Origin: Paenibacillus cremeus
GTDB lineage: Bacteria; Bacillota; Bacilli; Paenibacillales; NBRC-103111
NCBI RefSeq assembly: GCF_007786445.1
Contig: NZ_VNJI01000033.1
Span: 1 to 64,000, forward strand
Length of the DNA stretch: 64,000 bases
Direction: 5' to 3'
Shown here: positions 9,701 to 18,296 of the stretch, in pieces
Layout of the letters: each line of letters begins with the position of its first letter
Position numbering within the stretch: the stretch's first letter is position 1
The notes under the pieces: generated by a model
Seen by the model: only the letters and a program-made list of their open reading frames with translations
Databases searched by the model: none
What the model was told of the DNA's origin: nothing
Translations under genes and position numbers: made by a program

Positions 9701-9926
9701 GATCGATGCCGTCAAAAAAGCGGAGGATCAAGACGCGGTAATCGTTCGGATGCACGAGTTCGGGGGCATGCGCGGTGAGGTGCAGCTGACCAGCGGCGCT
9801 CCCATTGCAAGCTGGCAGGAGACGGATCTGCTGGAGCGTCCGGAGGGTGAGGCCCAAACAGGAGCGCCGGTTGTTTTTGACATCAAGCCTTACGAGATCA
9901 AAACGTTCCTGCTGCAGCTCAGGTAA
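6780..9926 (+). CDS. Alpha-mannosidase, glycoside hydrolase family 38
   Basis: It cleaves alpha-mannosides, probably in the cytoplasm since no signal peptide is seen. It has 1048 residues, the full length for bacterial GH38. After an N-terminal beta domain, the catalytic barrel carries the zinc-binding GHTHIDVAWLW at about 243-253. The nucleophile Asp is in LWLPDVFGYSW at about 354-364. The YGYGDGGGG loop and the RNQFHDIIPGSSIG motif are also GH38 hallmarks. The C-terminal half is the GH38 beta-sandwich region. ATG at 6780 has GAGGAGGA upstream. It is probably under the adjacent LacI-type repressor. No sugar transporter is beside it, so the substrate source is not evident. Confidence 0.95.
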   Translation: MLWTKEKLAARIKELDGFRYRDEQRVANLRLQEDPEGEIGSHPPDNEAWMPAQIGDRWIGRDLYLWIAFEFDVPAAWEGRKVLGRFDFGRSGGNSGFESLLFLNGEPYQGVDSNHEEVFLPMPQSAGQRLEFRVRMWSGLNGYGKAAPIENQLRMANIGWLDEAVDDLYYTSTAVLQTVQLLSDSRPEHHELLSALDRAFLRIDWSAPGSEAFYESLYDAREVLNKQLAAMPKHHPVTVQCIGHTHIDVAWLWRLKHTREKSARSFSTVLRLMEQYPDYVFVQTQPQLYEYMQADYPELYQQIQARVKEGRWEAGGAMWLEADCNLTSGESLVRQLLYGTRFFREQFGVECRYLWLPDVFGYSWALPQILKKSGIDMFMTTKISWNQYNRMPHDTFHWKGIDGSEVLTHFITTPDNGSSEGAFYYTYNGSITPKSVQGIWDAYRDKELNQELLLAYGYGDGGGGVNRPMLEMRRRLAAMPGLPKVTTGRADEYFDRLQQQIASTDRYVHTWDGELYLELHRGTYTSQAFVKRANRKLELLYRETEWLSVLGSVLRSDWSAYPQAELLEGWKIILRNQFHDIIPGSSIGEVYEDCRVEYAEAYDIAGVAWKKAAGALTGGGAAERHYTVLNNASWQRDDVVRIPAADLEDGSWVDAEDRPLIAQRSGQDWLVQAKGLPSMGYSAIRFATAGQQALETTPFEATAAGISTPYYTIEWEAASGRLTRIYDRQHGREVLTAGAFGNELQVFEDKPKGRHEAWDIDIFYQEKMRSVSDLKHAVVEEVGPLQAVVRFAWAYGKSTIEQRMIVYARSRRIDFEARVDWHEQRQLLKAAFPVDVRATEATFDIQFGNVKRPTHWNTSWDYARFETVGHQWADLSERSYGVSLLNDCKYGYDIKGNVMRLSLIKSALVPDPQADQGLHEFTYSLFPHAGDWYEAGTVQEAWSLNNPLTAAIGKPERAALSLVGLAGAAAAHVMIDAVKKAEDQDAVIVRMHEFGGMRGEVQLTSGAPIASWQETDLLERPEGEAQTGAPVVFDIKPYEIKTFLLQLR

Positions 9927-9929
9927 CCG

Positions 9930-9947
9930 AGGGGACGCTGGCGCCCC
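9930..9947 (+). terminator. Short GC-rich hairpin after the alpha-mannosidase gene
   Basis: GGGG and CCCC arms enclose a CGC/GCG inner stem immediately after the stop. The following bases form the -35 box of the next promoter, so there is no real T run and termination strength is uncertain. Confidence 0.35.
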
Positions 9948-9976
9948 TTGCATAAGAACCTGCGATTGCATATAAT
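9948..9976 (+). promoter_or_regulatory. Sigma-A promoter of the pheST leader
   Basis: TTGCAT at 9948-9953, 17-bp spacer, perfect TATAAT at 9971-9976. Transcription would start just before the T-box leader. Confidence 0.8.
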
Positions 9977-9982
9977 ACTTGG

Positions 9983-10240
9983 TAAATCCATAAAGCCAAA
10001 ATGCTTTGACGGAGAAAAGTAAGCAGTGCTTCTTCACAGGGAGGGAACGCCGTAGATTGAGAGCGTCCCCGAGGAATTCAGGCTGCCGAAGTTCGCTCCC
10101 GAGCAGTCCTTTGAAACCGCTGAGCGGCAAGTAGGAGGAACCGGTCGTTACGACGAACCGTTACGTTGAATGAAGTGAGAAGCTTGCCTGACTGGGCATT
10201 CTTCTAACAAGGGTGGTACCACGGCTTTTTCGTCCCTTAT
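9983..10240 (+). promoter_or_regulatory. T-box riboswitch leader, Phe-specific, before pheST
   Basis: The 14-base T-box core AGGGTGGTACCACG lies within 10209-10224. Next comes a short T-rich loop and the complementary CGTCCCTT that closes the competing terminator. Upstream is the long stem I region, with an AGTA loop-E-like element near 10018. A TTC triplet at 10092-10094, opposite it, is the probable Phe specifier codon. Uncharged tRNA-Phe would pair at both sites and favour antitermination. The element position before pheS supports the specificity; the exact stem boundaries were not folded computationally. Confidence 0.88.
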
Positions 10241-10364
10241 ACGGCAGTTAGAATTCCGGCGTTTACGCACGGGTCTAGCTGCTGGCATATGCGGAGGAAG
10301 AGCCTTTTTTGCGTTATCGGGGTATGGAAAATGGAGGAAGTAAACGAGGAGGGTATTCAGGACC

Positions 10365-11399
10365 ATGAAGGAACGATTGCTATCGTTGAAGGAAGAGGCG
10401 CTAAGCGAGCTCTCCCAGGTGGAGAACCAGCAGCAGCTGAACGATCTGCGGATCAAGTATTTGGGTAAAAAAGGGCCTTTGACCGAAATTTTGCGCGGCA
10501 TGGGCGCGTTAAGCGCAGAAGAGCGTCCGATCATCGGGCAAGTGGCCAACGAGGTGCGCGGAGCGATCGAGGAAGTGATCGAGGCGAAGCAAGCCGACTA
10601 CAATGCGGCTGAAACCAATGCGCGTCTGGCTGCAGAGACGATCGACGTAACGCTGCCGGGCCGTCCGGCTGCTCGTGGTGCCGTGCATCCGATCAGCAAG
10701 GTCATTCAGGAGATCGAGGATATTTTCGTCGGGATGGGCTACACCGTGGCTGAAGGACCTGAGGTTGAGCAGGACTACTACAACTTCGAAGCGCTCAATC
10801 TGCCGAAAAACCACCCGGCGCGCGACATGCAGGATTCGTTCTATGTGACCGACGAGATTCTCATGCGGACGCATACGTCCCCAGTGCAGGTGCGCACGAT
10901 GGAGAAAATGAAGGGTGAAGTGCCGGTCAAAATCATTTGCCCAGGCCGTGTATACCGCCGGGATGACGACGATGCGACGCACTCCCATATGTTTACGCAA
11001 ATCGAGGGCCTTGTCATTGACAAAGGCATTCGCATGAGTGACCTGAAAGGAACGCTGCTCCAGTTCGTGCAGGAGCTGTTCGGCAAGAACACGCAAATTC
11101 GGATGCGTCCGAGCTTCTTCCCGTTCACAGAGCCGAGCGCGGAGGTCGATGTGACCTGCGCCATGTGCGGCGGACAGGGCTGCCGGGTATGTAAGCATAC
11201 GGGCTGGCTGGAAATTTTGGGCTCCGGGATGGTGCATCCGCGCGTGCTCGAGATGGCTGGCTACGATCCGGAAGTGTACAGCGGATTCGCATTCGGTCTC
11301 GGTGTAGAGCGCGTTGCGATGCTGAAATATGACATTGAAGACATTCGTCATTTCTATACGAACGATCTGCGGTTTTTGAAGCAGTTTGTTCATCTGTGA
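10365..11399 (+). CDS. pheS: Phenylalanine--tRNA ligase alpha subunit
   Basis: Catalytic subunit of the alpha2beta2 enzyme that charges tRNA-Phe in the cytoplasm. It has 344 residues, the normal length. An N-terminal coiled-coil arm (about 1-90) is followed by the class II synthetase core. Motif 2 region ([19 protein letters not shown]) and motif 3 ([20 protein letters not shown]) are visible, as is the conserved [12 protein letters not shown]-type segment ([17 protein letters not shown]). ATG at 10365 has GAGGAGGG upstream. It lies behind a Phe T-box and 29 bp before pheT, forming an operon. Confidence 0.98.
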   Translation: MKERLLSLKEEALSELSQVENQQQLNDLRIKYLGKKGPLTEILRGMGALSAEERPIIGQVANEVRGAIEEVIEAKQADYNAAETNARLAAETIDVTLPGRPAARGAVHPISKVIQEIEDIFVGMGYTVAEGPEVEQDYYNFEALNLPKNHPARDMQDSFYVTDEILMRTHTSPVQVRTMEKMKGEVPVKIICPGRVYRRDDDDATHSHMFTQIEGLVIDKGIRMSDLKGTLLQFVQELFGKNTQIRMRPSFFPFTEPSAEVDVTCAMCGGQGCRVCKHTGWLEILGSGMVHPRVLEMAGYDPEVYSGFAFGLGVERVAMLKYDIEDIRHFYTNDLRFLKQFVHL

Positions 11400-11428
11400 T
11401 CAGAAGAGAGAGGAGCGTGAGCTAAACG

Positions 11429-13873
11429 ATGAAAGTTTCTTATCAGTGGTTGTCGCAATATGTGGATGTGAGCGGATTTACCGCATCGGAGCTGGCCGAA
11501 AAGCTGACCCGCAGCGGCATTGAAGTCGATATCGTGGAAAACCGCAATAAAGGCGTAGAACAGGTGGTCGTCGGGTTCGTCAAGGCTCGCGAGAAGCACC
11601 CGGATGCCGATAAGCTTAGCGTTTGTACCGTCGATGTGGGGCAAAGCGAAGACCTGCAAATCGTGTGCGGAGCGAAAAATGTAGCGGCAGGCCAAAAGGT
11701 GCCCGTAGCGATCGTAGGCGCAAAGCTGCCGGACGGTCTAGTCATTAAGCGCGCGAAGCTGCGCGGTGTAGAATCGCAAGGCATGATTTGCTCGGCGAAG
11801 GAGCTGGGTCTTAACGACAAGCTGCTGCCAAAAGAAATTCAGGAAGGCATTCTCGTGCTGCCGGAGAACACGCCAATTGGCGAGAGCATCCTCGATGTGC
11901 TGGCGATTGCCGATGAGGTCATGGATCTTGACTTGACGCCGAACCGTTCGGACGCTTTGAGCATGCTGGGCGCGGCTTATGAGATCGGAGCCATCCTCGG
12001 GCGCGAAGTGAAGCTGCCAAGCAGCGAAGCAAGTGAGAGTGGAGCGGCAGTCAAAGCGGCGGATCGCATCTCCGTGGAGATTACCGCGAAGGAGCAGTGC
12101 TCGCATTACGCAGCCCGTCTGATCGAAGGCGTAAGTATCGGCCCCTCCCCGCTCTGGATCCAAAACCGTTTGATGGCGGCAGGCGTGCGCCCGATCAACA
12201 ATATCGTCGACGTGACGAACTACGTCATGCTGGAATATGGTCAGCCGCTGCATGCATTTGACGCGGACCAGCTCGCGAACGGCCATATCGATGTGCGCAT
12301 GGCGCGCGAAGGCGAGCAGCTGGTAACGCTGGACGGCGTAGAGCGGACGCTGGAGCCGCATATGCTGCTGATCACTGACGGCACGAAGCCGGTGGCGATC
12401 GCAGGCGTGATGGGTGGAGCCAACTCGGAGGTAACCGAGGGCACGACGCGCATTTTGCTGGAGTCGGCGAAGTTCGACGGCGGAACCGTGCGCAAGACGT
12501 CCCGTCAATTGGGGCTGCGCTCTGAAGCTTCGCTTCGTTTTGAGAAGGAAGTGAATCCGGAGGCCGTGATTCCTGCACTCAACCGCGCTGCGGCACTGAT
12601 CGCCGAGCTGGCGGGCGGGAAAGTCGCTTCGGGCATCGTGGAAACGAAGGTTGGCGAGCATAAGCCGGTACAGATTGCCATTACGGTGGAGCGCATCAAC
12701 GGCTATCTCGGAACGGCTTTATCCGAGGAGCAAGTAAAGGCGATTTTTGATCGGTTGAACTTTACTGTGGAAGCGCAGGGGCAAGGTAGTCTGGTAGTGC
12801 ATGTGCCTAGCCGCCGCGGAGATATTACTCGCGCTGTGGATCTGATCGAAGAAGTGGCGCGTCTGCACGGCTACGATAACATCCCGACGACGCTTATGAA
12901 CGTGGTGACGACGCCGGGTGCACTGACGAAGGAGCAAAAGATTCGCCGCTTGACCAGAACGCTGCTTACGAACAGCGGGCTGCATGAGGCGATTACGTAT
13001 TCGTTTACGCATCCGGAGCAAATCAGCGAGTACGCGGGGGCTTATACGGATGTGAAGCCTGTCGCTCTGGCTATGCCGATGAGCGAGGAGCGCAGCGTGC
13101 TGCGTACGAGCTTGATTCCGCATCTCATGGATGTCGCTGTATATAACCGCAACCGAAATACGGATGATGTCGCCGTGTTCGAAATGGGACGCGTGTTCCT
13201 GACGGGCGAAGAAGCACTGACCGGATTGCCGCAGGAGAAGCTGCTGCTGGCCGCTCTTTTGACCGGTAAGCGCAGCGAGCTGCATTGGACAGGGAAGCCG
13301 GGCCAGGTTGATTTTTATGATCTGAAGGGGATCTTTGACGGTCTGGTCAGCTATTTGGGCATTCCGGGCGTTCGCTTCGTGAAGGCGCAGCCGGATGGCT
13401 TCCATCCGGGTCGTACGGCACAGATCGAAGTCGAGCTGAACGGTGAGCGTAAAGTGATCGGCATCATCGGACAGCTGCATCCGGCACTGCAGCAGCGCAA
13501 GGATTTGGCGGATACGTACGTGCTTGAGGTGGAGCTGGACGCACTGGCGGAGCTGGCCGACGAGCAGTTCACGTATCAGCAGCTGCCACGCTTCCCGGCG
13601 ATCAGCCGCGATATGGCGCTGGTGGTTGGACGCGACGTCGCTGTGGGCGATTTGCTTGAGACCGCCAAAGCTACGGCAGGCGCGCTGCTCGAGTCGATTC
13701 AGGTGTTCGACATTTATACCGGTGAACGTCTTGGAGCGGACAAAAAGAGCGTGGCTATCTCGCTCGTGTATCGTACCTTGGAGCGCACGCTTACGGATGA
13801 GGAAGTCAGCGAATTGCACGCGAAAGTGGTCGCTGCACTTGAAACGTCCTTCGGAGCGGAACTCCGCAAATAA
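11429..13873 (+). CDS. pheT: Phenylalanine--tRNA ligase beta subunit
   Basis: The 814-residue partner of PheS, needed for tRNA binding and editing. Domain order fits the family: an N-terminal tRNA-binding OB-fold (about 40-155, VGFVKAREKHPDADKLSVC), B3/B4 editing domain (about 210-400), B5 DNA-binding-like domain, catalytic-like core, and a C-terminal ferredoxin-fold anticodon-binding domain (about 720-814, LPRFPAISRDMALVV). ATG at 11429 follows AGAGAGGAGCG. It is cotranscribed with pheS under T-box control. A long-loop terminator-like hairpin follows 80 bp after the stop. Confidence 0.98.
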   Translation: MKVSYQWLSQYVDVSGFTASELAEKLTRSGIEVDIVENRNKGVEQVVVGFVKAREKHPDADKLSVCTVDVGQSEDLQIVCGAKNVAAGQKVPVAIVGAKLPDGLVIKRAKLRGVESQGMICSAKELGLNDKLLPKEIQEGILVLPENTPIGESILDVLAIADEVMDLDLTPNRSDALSMLGAAYEIGAILGREVKLPSSEASESGAAVKAADRISVEITAKEQCSHYAARLIEGVSIGPSPLWIQNRLMAAGVRPINNIVDVTNYVMLEYGQPLHAFDADQLANGHIDVRMAREGEQLVTLDGVERTLEPHMLLITDGTKPVAIAGVMGGANSEVTEGTTRILLESAKFDGGTVRKTSRQLGLRSEASLRFEKEVNPEAVIPALNRAAALIAELAGGKVASGIVETKVGEHKPVQIAITVERINGYLGTALSEEQVKAIFDRLNFTVEAQGQGSLVVHVPSRRGDITRAVDLIEEVARLHGYDNIPTTLMNVVTTPGALTKEQKIRRLTRTLLTNSGLHEAITYSFTHPEQISEYAGAYTDVKPVALAMPMSEERSVLRTSLIPHLMDVAVYNRNRNTDDVAVFEMGRVFLTGEEALTGLPQEKLLLAALLTGKRSELHWTGKPGQVDFYDLKGIFDGLVSYLGIPGVRFVKAQPDGFHPGRTAQIEVELNGERKVIGIIGQLHPALQQRKDLADTYVLEVELDALAELADEQFTYQQLPRFPAISRDMALVVGRDVAVGDLLETAKATAGALLESIQVFDIYTGERLGADKKSVAISLVYRTLERTLTDEEVSELHAKVVAALETSFGAELRK

Positions 13874-13955
13874 AGGGCTTTGCAGGGCGCGGATTTTTCC
13901 CCGAAAACAATCCGGATAGATCCCTAAAAGTCTTATAGCTACAGCAGGAAAAGCG

Positions 13956-14038
13956 ATTCTCCGTATCGAACTATTTGTTATGCTAATGTTTACCTGTATT
14001 AAAGGGTGACAGGTGCAGTCGATACGGAGAATTTTTTT
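13956..14038 (+). terminator. Large nested hairpin with T run between pheT and zapA
   Basis: ATTCTCCGTATCGA at 13956-13969 is perfectly complementary to 14019-14032, followed by seven T residues. The 49-base loop holds a second stem, ACCTGT at 13992-13997 with ACAGGT at 14008-14013. It also holds a promoter-like TTGTTA/TATTAA pair. It probably ends pheST transcription; zapA could be transcribed from within the loop or by read-through. Confidence 0.65.
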
Positions 14039-14064
14039 GTGTCCTGGAAAGGGGAAGAGCGTTT

Positions 14065-17000
14065 GTGAGCGGTGAAGATAAAGTCAAATTGACTGTCGAT
14101 ATTTATGGCACCCAGTATAAGCTGGTATCCAGTTCCAGCCCTTCTTATATAAAGCGTGTGGTTGCAACGGTAAACGATCAAATGCATCGCATCGCATCGG
14201 GCAGCCCAAGGCTGGATTTGCCCAAAATTGCCGTACTAGCGGCTGTGAATATGGCCGATGAGTGGAATAAGATGCAGCAATCCGTGGAGGAATCCCAAGG
14301 GAAGCTGCGCGAGCTGGAGAAAGCGAAGGCAGATCTTGCGGAACTGAACGCGAAGTACGCACAGCAGCAGCAGGAGCTGACGGCCCGTTTGGAGCAGCTG
14401 AATGCGGTTACGGACGAGCGTGATGAGCAGCGCTTGGCCCGGGAGCAAGCGGAAGCAGAAGCCTCGGAGCTTATGGTGCGCATCGGCGAGCTGGAGGAGC
14501 TGCAGCGCTCGGTGGAAGCCGAGTGGAACGCCGAGCTGGAGCGAGTGCGCGAGCTGACGGCGGAGCGCGACGCGCTGAGTGCGAAGCTTGGCGAGGCGGA
14601 AAGGGCGAAAGCGGAGCTGGTTGCGCGTCTGGGCAAGCTGGAGACGGAGCAGCGGGAGCTGGAAGCGGAGTGGAGCGCGGAGCAGGAGCGCGTACGTGAG
14701 CTGAGTGCGGAGCGGGAATCGCTGCGCGGGGAGCTTGGCGAAGCGGAAGCAGCGAAAGCGGAGCTGACGGAGCGATTGGGCAAGCTGGAGACGGAGCAGC
14801 TGGAGCTGGAAGCGGAGTGGAACGCGGAGCAGGAGCGCGTACGTGAGCTGAGCGCGGAGCGGGAGACGCTGCGAGGAGAGCTTGGCGCAGCGGAATCGGC
14901 GAAAGCGGAGCTGACGGAGCGACTGGGCAAGCTGGAGCTGGAGCAGCTGGAGCTGGAAGCGGAGTGGGGCGCGGAGCAGGAGCGCGTGCGTGAGCTGAGT
15001 GCGGAGCGGGACGCGCTGCAAGCGTCGCGTGAGAAAGCGGAGGCGGCTGCGGCGAGGCTGACAGGCCAGCTGGGCGAGCTTGAGCGCCAGCACGGATCGC
15101 TGCAGGCGGCACGAGCAGCAGACCAGCAGCGTTTAAGCGAGCTGGGTGCGGAGCGGGAGTCGCTGCTGGAGGCGCTCGGCGGCGCGGAAACTGCGGTAAC
15201 GGAGCTGACCGACCGGCTGAGTGAGCTGGAGACAGAGCATGGCTTACTGCAAGCGGCTAACGTCGTGGAGCAAGAGCGCGTTAGCGAGCTCAGCGCGGCA
15301 CGAGAGACGCTGCGGGCGGAGCTTGCTGAAGCGCAGGCGACATCCGCGGACCTGACGGTGCGGCTGAGCAAGTTGGAGCTGGAGCAGCTGGAGCTGGAGG
15401 CGGAGTGGATCGCGGAGCAGGAGCGCGTACGGGAGCTGACGTCGGAGCGGGAGGCGCTGCGAGGAGAGCTTGGCGCAGCAGAATCGGCGAAAGCAGACCT
15501 GACGGAGCGACTGGGCAAGCTGGAGACGGAGCAGCAGGAGCTGGAAGCGGAGTGGAGCGCGGAGCAAGAACGCGTGCGTGAGCTGACGTCGGAGCGGGAG
15601 AGATTGCAGGCGGCGCTTGGTGGTGCGGAGGTAGCGAAAGCGGGCTTAACTTCGCGCCTAAGCGAGCTGGAAGAGCTGCAGCGCCTGCTGGAGCAGGACC
15701 AAGCAGCGGAGCAGCAGCGTGTACGCGAGCTGACCGCAGAGCGCGATGAGCTGCAAGCAGCGCGCAGCCGAGCAGAAGCGCAATCAGCGGACCTGAACGC
15801 ACGCTTGAGCGAGCTGGAAGAGCTGCAGCGCCTGCTGGAGCAGGAGCAAGCAGCGGAGCAGCAACGCGTGCGCGAGCTGACCGTAGAGCGCGATGAGCTG
15901 CAAGCGGCGCGCGTACAAGCGGAAGCGCAGTCGGCGGACCTGACGGCGCGCCTGAGCGAGCTGGAGGAGCTGCATGCGATGCTGGAGCAGGACCAAGCAG
16001 CGGAGCAGCAGCGTGTACGCGAGCTGACCGCAGAGCGCGATGAGCTGCAAGCGGCACGCGGCCGAGCGGAAGCGCAATCGGCGGACCTGACGGCACGCTT
16101 GAGCGAGCTGGAAGAGCTGCATGCGATGCTGGAGCAGGAGCAAGCAGCGGAGCAGCAGCGCGTACGCGAGCTGACCGCAGAGCGCGATGAGCTGCAAGCA
16201 GCGCGCAGCCGAGCGGAAGCGCAATCGGCGGATCTGACTGCACGCTTGAGCGAGCTGGAAGAGCTGCATGCGATGCTGGAGCAGGACCAAGCAGCAGAGC
16301 AGCAGCGAGTACGCGAGCTGACGGCCGAGCGCGACGAGCTGCAAGCGGCACGCGGACGAGCGGAAGCGCAATCAGCGGACTTGACGGCGCGCCTGAGCGA
16401 GTTGGAGGAGCTGCATGCGATGCTGGAGCAGGACCAAGCAGCAGAGCAGCAGCGCGTACGCGAGCTGACGGCCGAGCGCGACGAGCTGCAAGCGGCACGA
16501 GGACGAGCGGAAGCGCAATCGGCGGACCTGACGGCGCGCCTGAGCGAGCTGGAAGAGCTGCATGCGATGCTGGAGCAAGACCAAGCAGCGGAGCAGCAGC
16601 GAGTACGCGAGCTGACGGCCGAGCGCGACGAGCTGCAAGCGGCACGCGGCCGAGCGGAAGCGCAATCAGCGGAGCTGACCGCACGTTTGAGGGAGATCGA
16701 AGCGGAGTGGAGCGCGGATCAGGCGCGTGTCCGCGAGCTGAGCGCGGAGCGTGCGGGGCTGCAAGCAGCTCGCAATCACGCGGAGGCGGCGTCGGCGGAG
16801 CTGACGGCACGCCTGAGCGAGCTGGAAGAGCTGCAGCGCATGCTGGAGCAAGAGCATGCCGAAGAGCAAGCGCGTGTGCGCGAGCTGCGGACGGTATCGG
16901 GCGAGCTCGAGCACGAGCGCGACCAATTGCGCTCCCGGCTGGCGGCACGCGAGCAGCAGTACGGTGAGCTTGGCGAGCAGCTGGATCATCTGCAGGCACA

Positions 17001-18294
17001 GCTGAACGGCGAGCAGCAGGAGCTGGAGCTGCAGGTGGCGCTGTACAATGAGCTGCAGCAGGAGCTGAACATGGAGCGTGCCGGGCTGCAAACGCAAGCG
17101 GAGCGGTACGCCGAGCTGGAGCAGCGTCATGCGGAGCAGCAAGCGGCTGCAGCGGCAGAGCTTGCGAGCTGGGAGGAGCAGAAGCAGCGGCTGCAGGCAC
17201 AGCTGGGCGCCCAGCTGGAGCAAGGACGCGACCTGCTGCTGCGCGGCGACGGGCTGCAAAGCGAGCTGGAGGAGCTGCAGCGGCAGTTCACTGAGTCGCA
17301 GGACGAGCTGGGGCTGCACCAGGAGCTGTACCGCGAGCTCGAAGCCGAGCATGCGGCGCTCCGGAAGAGCAGCACAGCGCGCGAAACCGAGCTGCTGCGC
17401 GAGCTCGCCGGACGCACCGCCGAGCTGGAGCGCCAGCTCGCGGAGTCGGCGAAGCGTGCGGCGCAAGCGGCGGACGCGCAGGACGCGCGGATCCGCGAGC
17501 TCGAGCAGCGCCTCGCGGAGCGCGAAGCCGAGCTGCAGCGGGAGCTCGCGGAGCGCGAACAGCGCGGCCATAGCTTGGAGCGGCAGCTGGAGCAGCAGCA
17601 GGCGTACAACCTGCAGCTGCAGGAGAGCAGCAGCCAGTGGCAAAAGCGCAGCGAGGAGCAGGCCTCGCACGCGGACGAGCTGCGCCTCAAGCTGCACGAG
17701 CAGCAGGAAGAGATCGAAGTGCAGCAGGAGCTCTACGACGAGCTGCAGGTGCAGCACGACGAGCTCGCAAGACAGCTAAGCGTACAGGAAGCGCGCGCGC
17801 TTCAAGCGGCAGACCAGCAGCAAGCGCATAGCGCCGAGCTGCTGCACAAGCTCAGCGCCCGTGAGGCCGAGCTGGAGACGCTGCGCCAAGAGCGCGAAGC
17901 GGCGGAGGAGCTCGGCCGGGCGCTGCAGGAGCAGTGCGCGGCATTGGCGGAGCGCCAGGACGCCTCTGCAAGCGAGCGCGAAGCCCTGGAGCAGCGGCTG
18001 ACGGTGCAGGAGGCGCGCATCGTTGAGCTCGCCTTCCAGGCGGAGAGCGCAGACCGGCTGCGGGCGGAGATGGCCGAGCTGCGGGACGAGCTGGAGCTGC
18101 AGGTGGAGCTGTACAACGAGCTGCAGGAGCAGCTGAAGGAGCAAGGAAAGCGGCATGAGGCGCTGCAGGCCGAATACAGCACGCAGCAGGAGAAGGCAGA
18201 GCATGTGTTTGGCGAGCTGGAAGCGTTGAAATCCGAATACGAGAAGCTTCAAGTGGAATACAACGAGTGGATTGAGCTCGTAGAGAAGGATTAA
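14065..18294 (+). CDS. zapA: Giant ZapA-domain protein with about 1300-residue heptad coiled coil
   Basis: Residues about 1-85 are a recognisable ZapA domain (VKLTVDIYGTQYKLVSS ... LPKIAVLAAVNMADEW), the FtsZ-ring-associated protein. ZapA is normally only about 85-100 residues. Here the reading frame continues without interruption to 1409 residues. The extension is almost pure Glu/Leu/Ala/Arg/Gln coiled coil in 49-residue units (seven heptads). Seven units starting with AEQQRVREL at 15706 are nearly identical. The C-terminal third is less regular and carries four LYxELQ-type motifs near residues 993, 1087, 1219 and 1343. The pheT-zapA-cvpA order supports orthology with zapA. GTG at 14065 has an AAGGGGAAG site. 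It could be a long spacer or scaffold at the division ring; that role is inferred. The repeat number may vary or be misassembled. Confidence 0.88.
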   Translation: MSGEDKVKLTVDIYGTQYKLVSSSSPSYIKRVVATVNDQMHRIASGSPRLDLPKIAVLAAVNMADEWNKMQQSVEESQGKLRELEKAKADLAELNAKYAQQQQELTARLEQLNAVTDERDEQRLAREQAEAEASELMVRIGELEELQRSVEAEWNAELERVRELTAERDALSAKLGEAERAKAELVARLGKLETEQRELEAEWSAEQERVRELSAERESLRGELGEAEAAKAELTERLGKLETEQLELEAEWNAEQERVRELSAERETLRGELGAAESAKAELTERLGKLELEQLELEAEWGAEQERVRELSAERDALQASREKAEAAAARLTGQLGELERQHGSLQAARAADQQRLSELGAERESLLEALGGAETAVTELTDRLSELETEHGLLQAANVVEQERVSELSAARETLRAELAEAQATSADLTVRLSKLELEQLELEAEWIAEQERVRELTSEREALRGELGAAESAKADLTERLGKLETEQQELEAEWSAEQERVRELTSERERLQAALGGAEVAKAGLTSRLSELEELQRLLEQDQAAEQQRVRELTAERDELQAARSRAEAQSADLNARLSELEELQRLLEQEQAAEQQRVRELTVERDELQAARVQAEAQSADLTARLSELEELHAMLEQDQAAEQQRVRELTAERDELQAARGRAEAQSADLTARLSELEELHAMLEQEQAAEQQRVRELTAERDELQAARSRAEAQSADLTARLSELEELHAMLEQDQAAEQQRVRELTAERDELQAARGRAEAQSADLTARLSELEELHAMLEQDQAAEQQRVRELTAERDELQAARGRAEAQSADLTARLSELEELHAMLEQDQAAEQQRVRELTAERDELQAARGRAEAQSAELTARLREIEAEWSADQARVRELSAERAGLQAARNHAEAASAELTARLSELEELQRMLEQEHAEEQARVRELRTVSGELEHERDQLRSRLAAREQQYGELGEQLDHLQAQLNGEQQELELQVALYNELQQELNMERAGLQTQAERYAELEQRHAEQQAAAAAELASWEEQKQRLQAQLGAQLEQGRDLLLRGDGLQSELEELQRQFTESQDELGLHQELYRELEAEHAALRKSSTARETELLRELAGRTAELERQLAESAKRAAQAADAQDARIRELEQRLAEREAELQRELAEREQRGHSLERQLEQQQAYNLQLQESSSQWQKRSEEQASHADELRLKLHEQQEEIEVQQELYDELQVQHDELARQLSVQEARALQAADQQQAHSAELLHKLSAREAELETLRQEREAAEELGRALQEQCAALAERQDASASEREALEQRLTVQEARIVELAFQAESADRLRAEMAELRDELELQVELYNELQEQLKEQGKRHEALQAEYSTQQEKAEHVFGELEALKSEYEKLQVEYNEWIELVEKD
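15706..16683 (+). repeat. Seven tandem 147-bp units inside the zapA fusion gene
   Basis: Units start at 15706, 15853, 16000, 16147, 16294, 16441 and 16588, exactly 147 bp (49 codons, seven heptads) apart. They differ by few bases; the last diverges after about 33 codons. More diverged 49-residue units precede this block. The in-frame period preserves the coiled-coil register and suggests expansion by unequal recombination or slippage. Confidence 0.92.
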
Positions 18295-18296
18295 GC

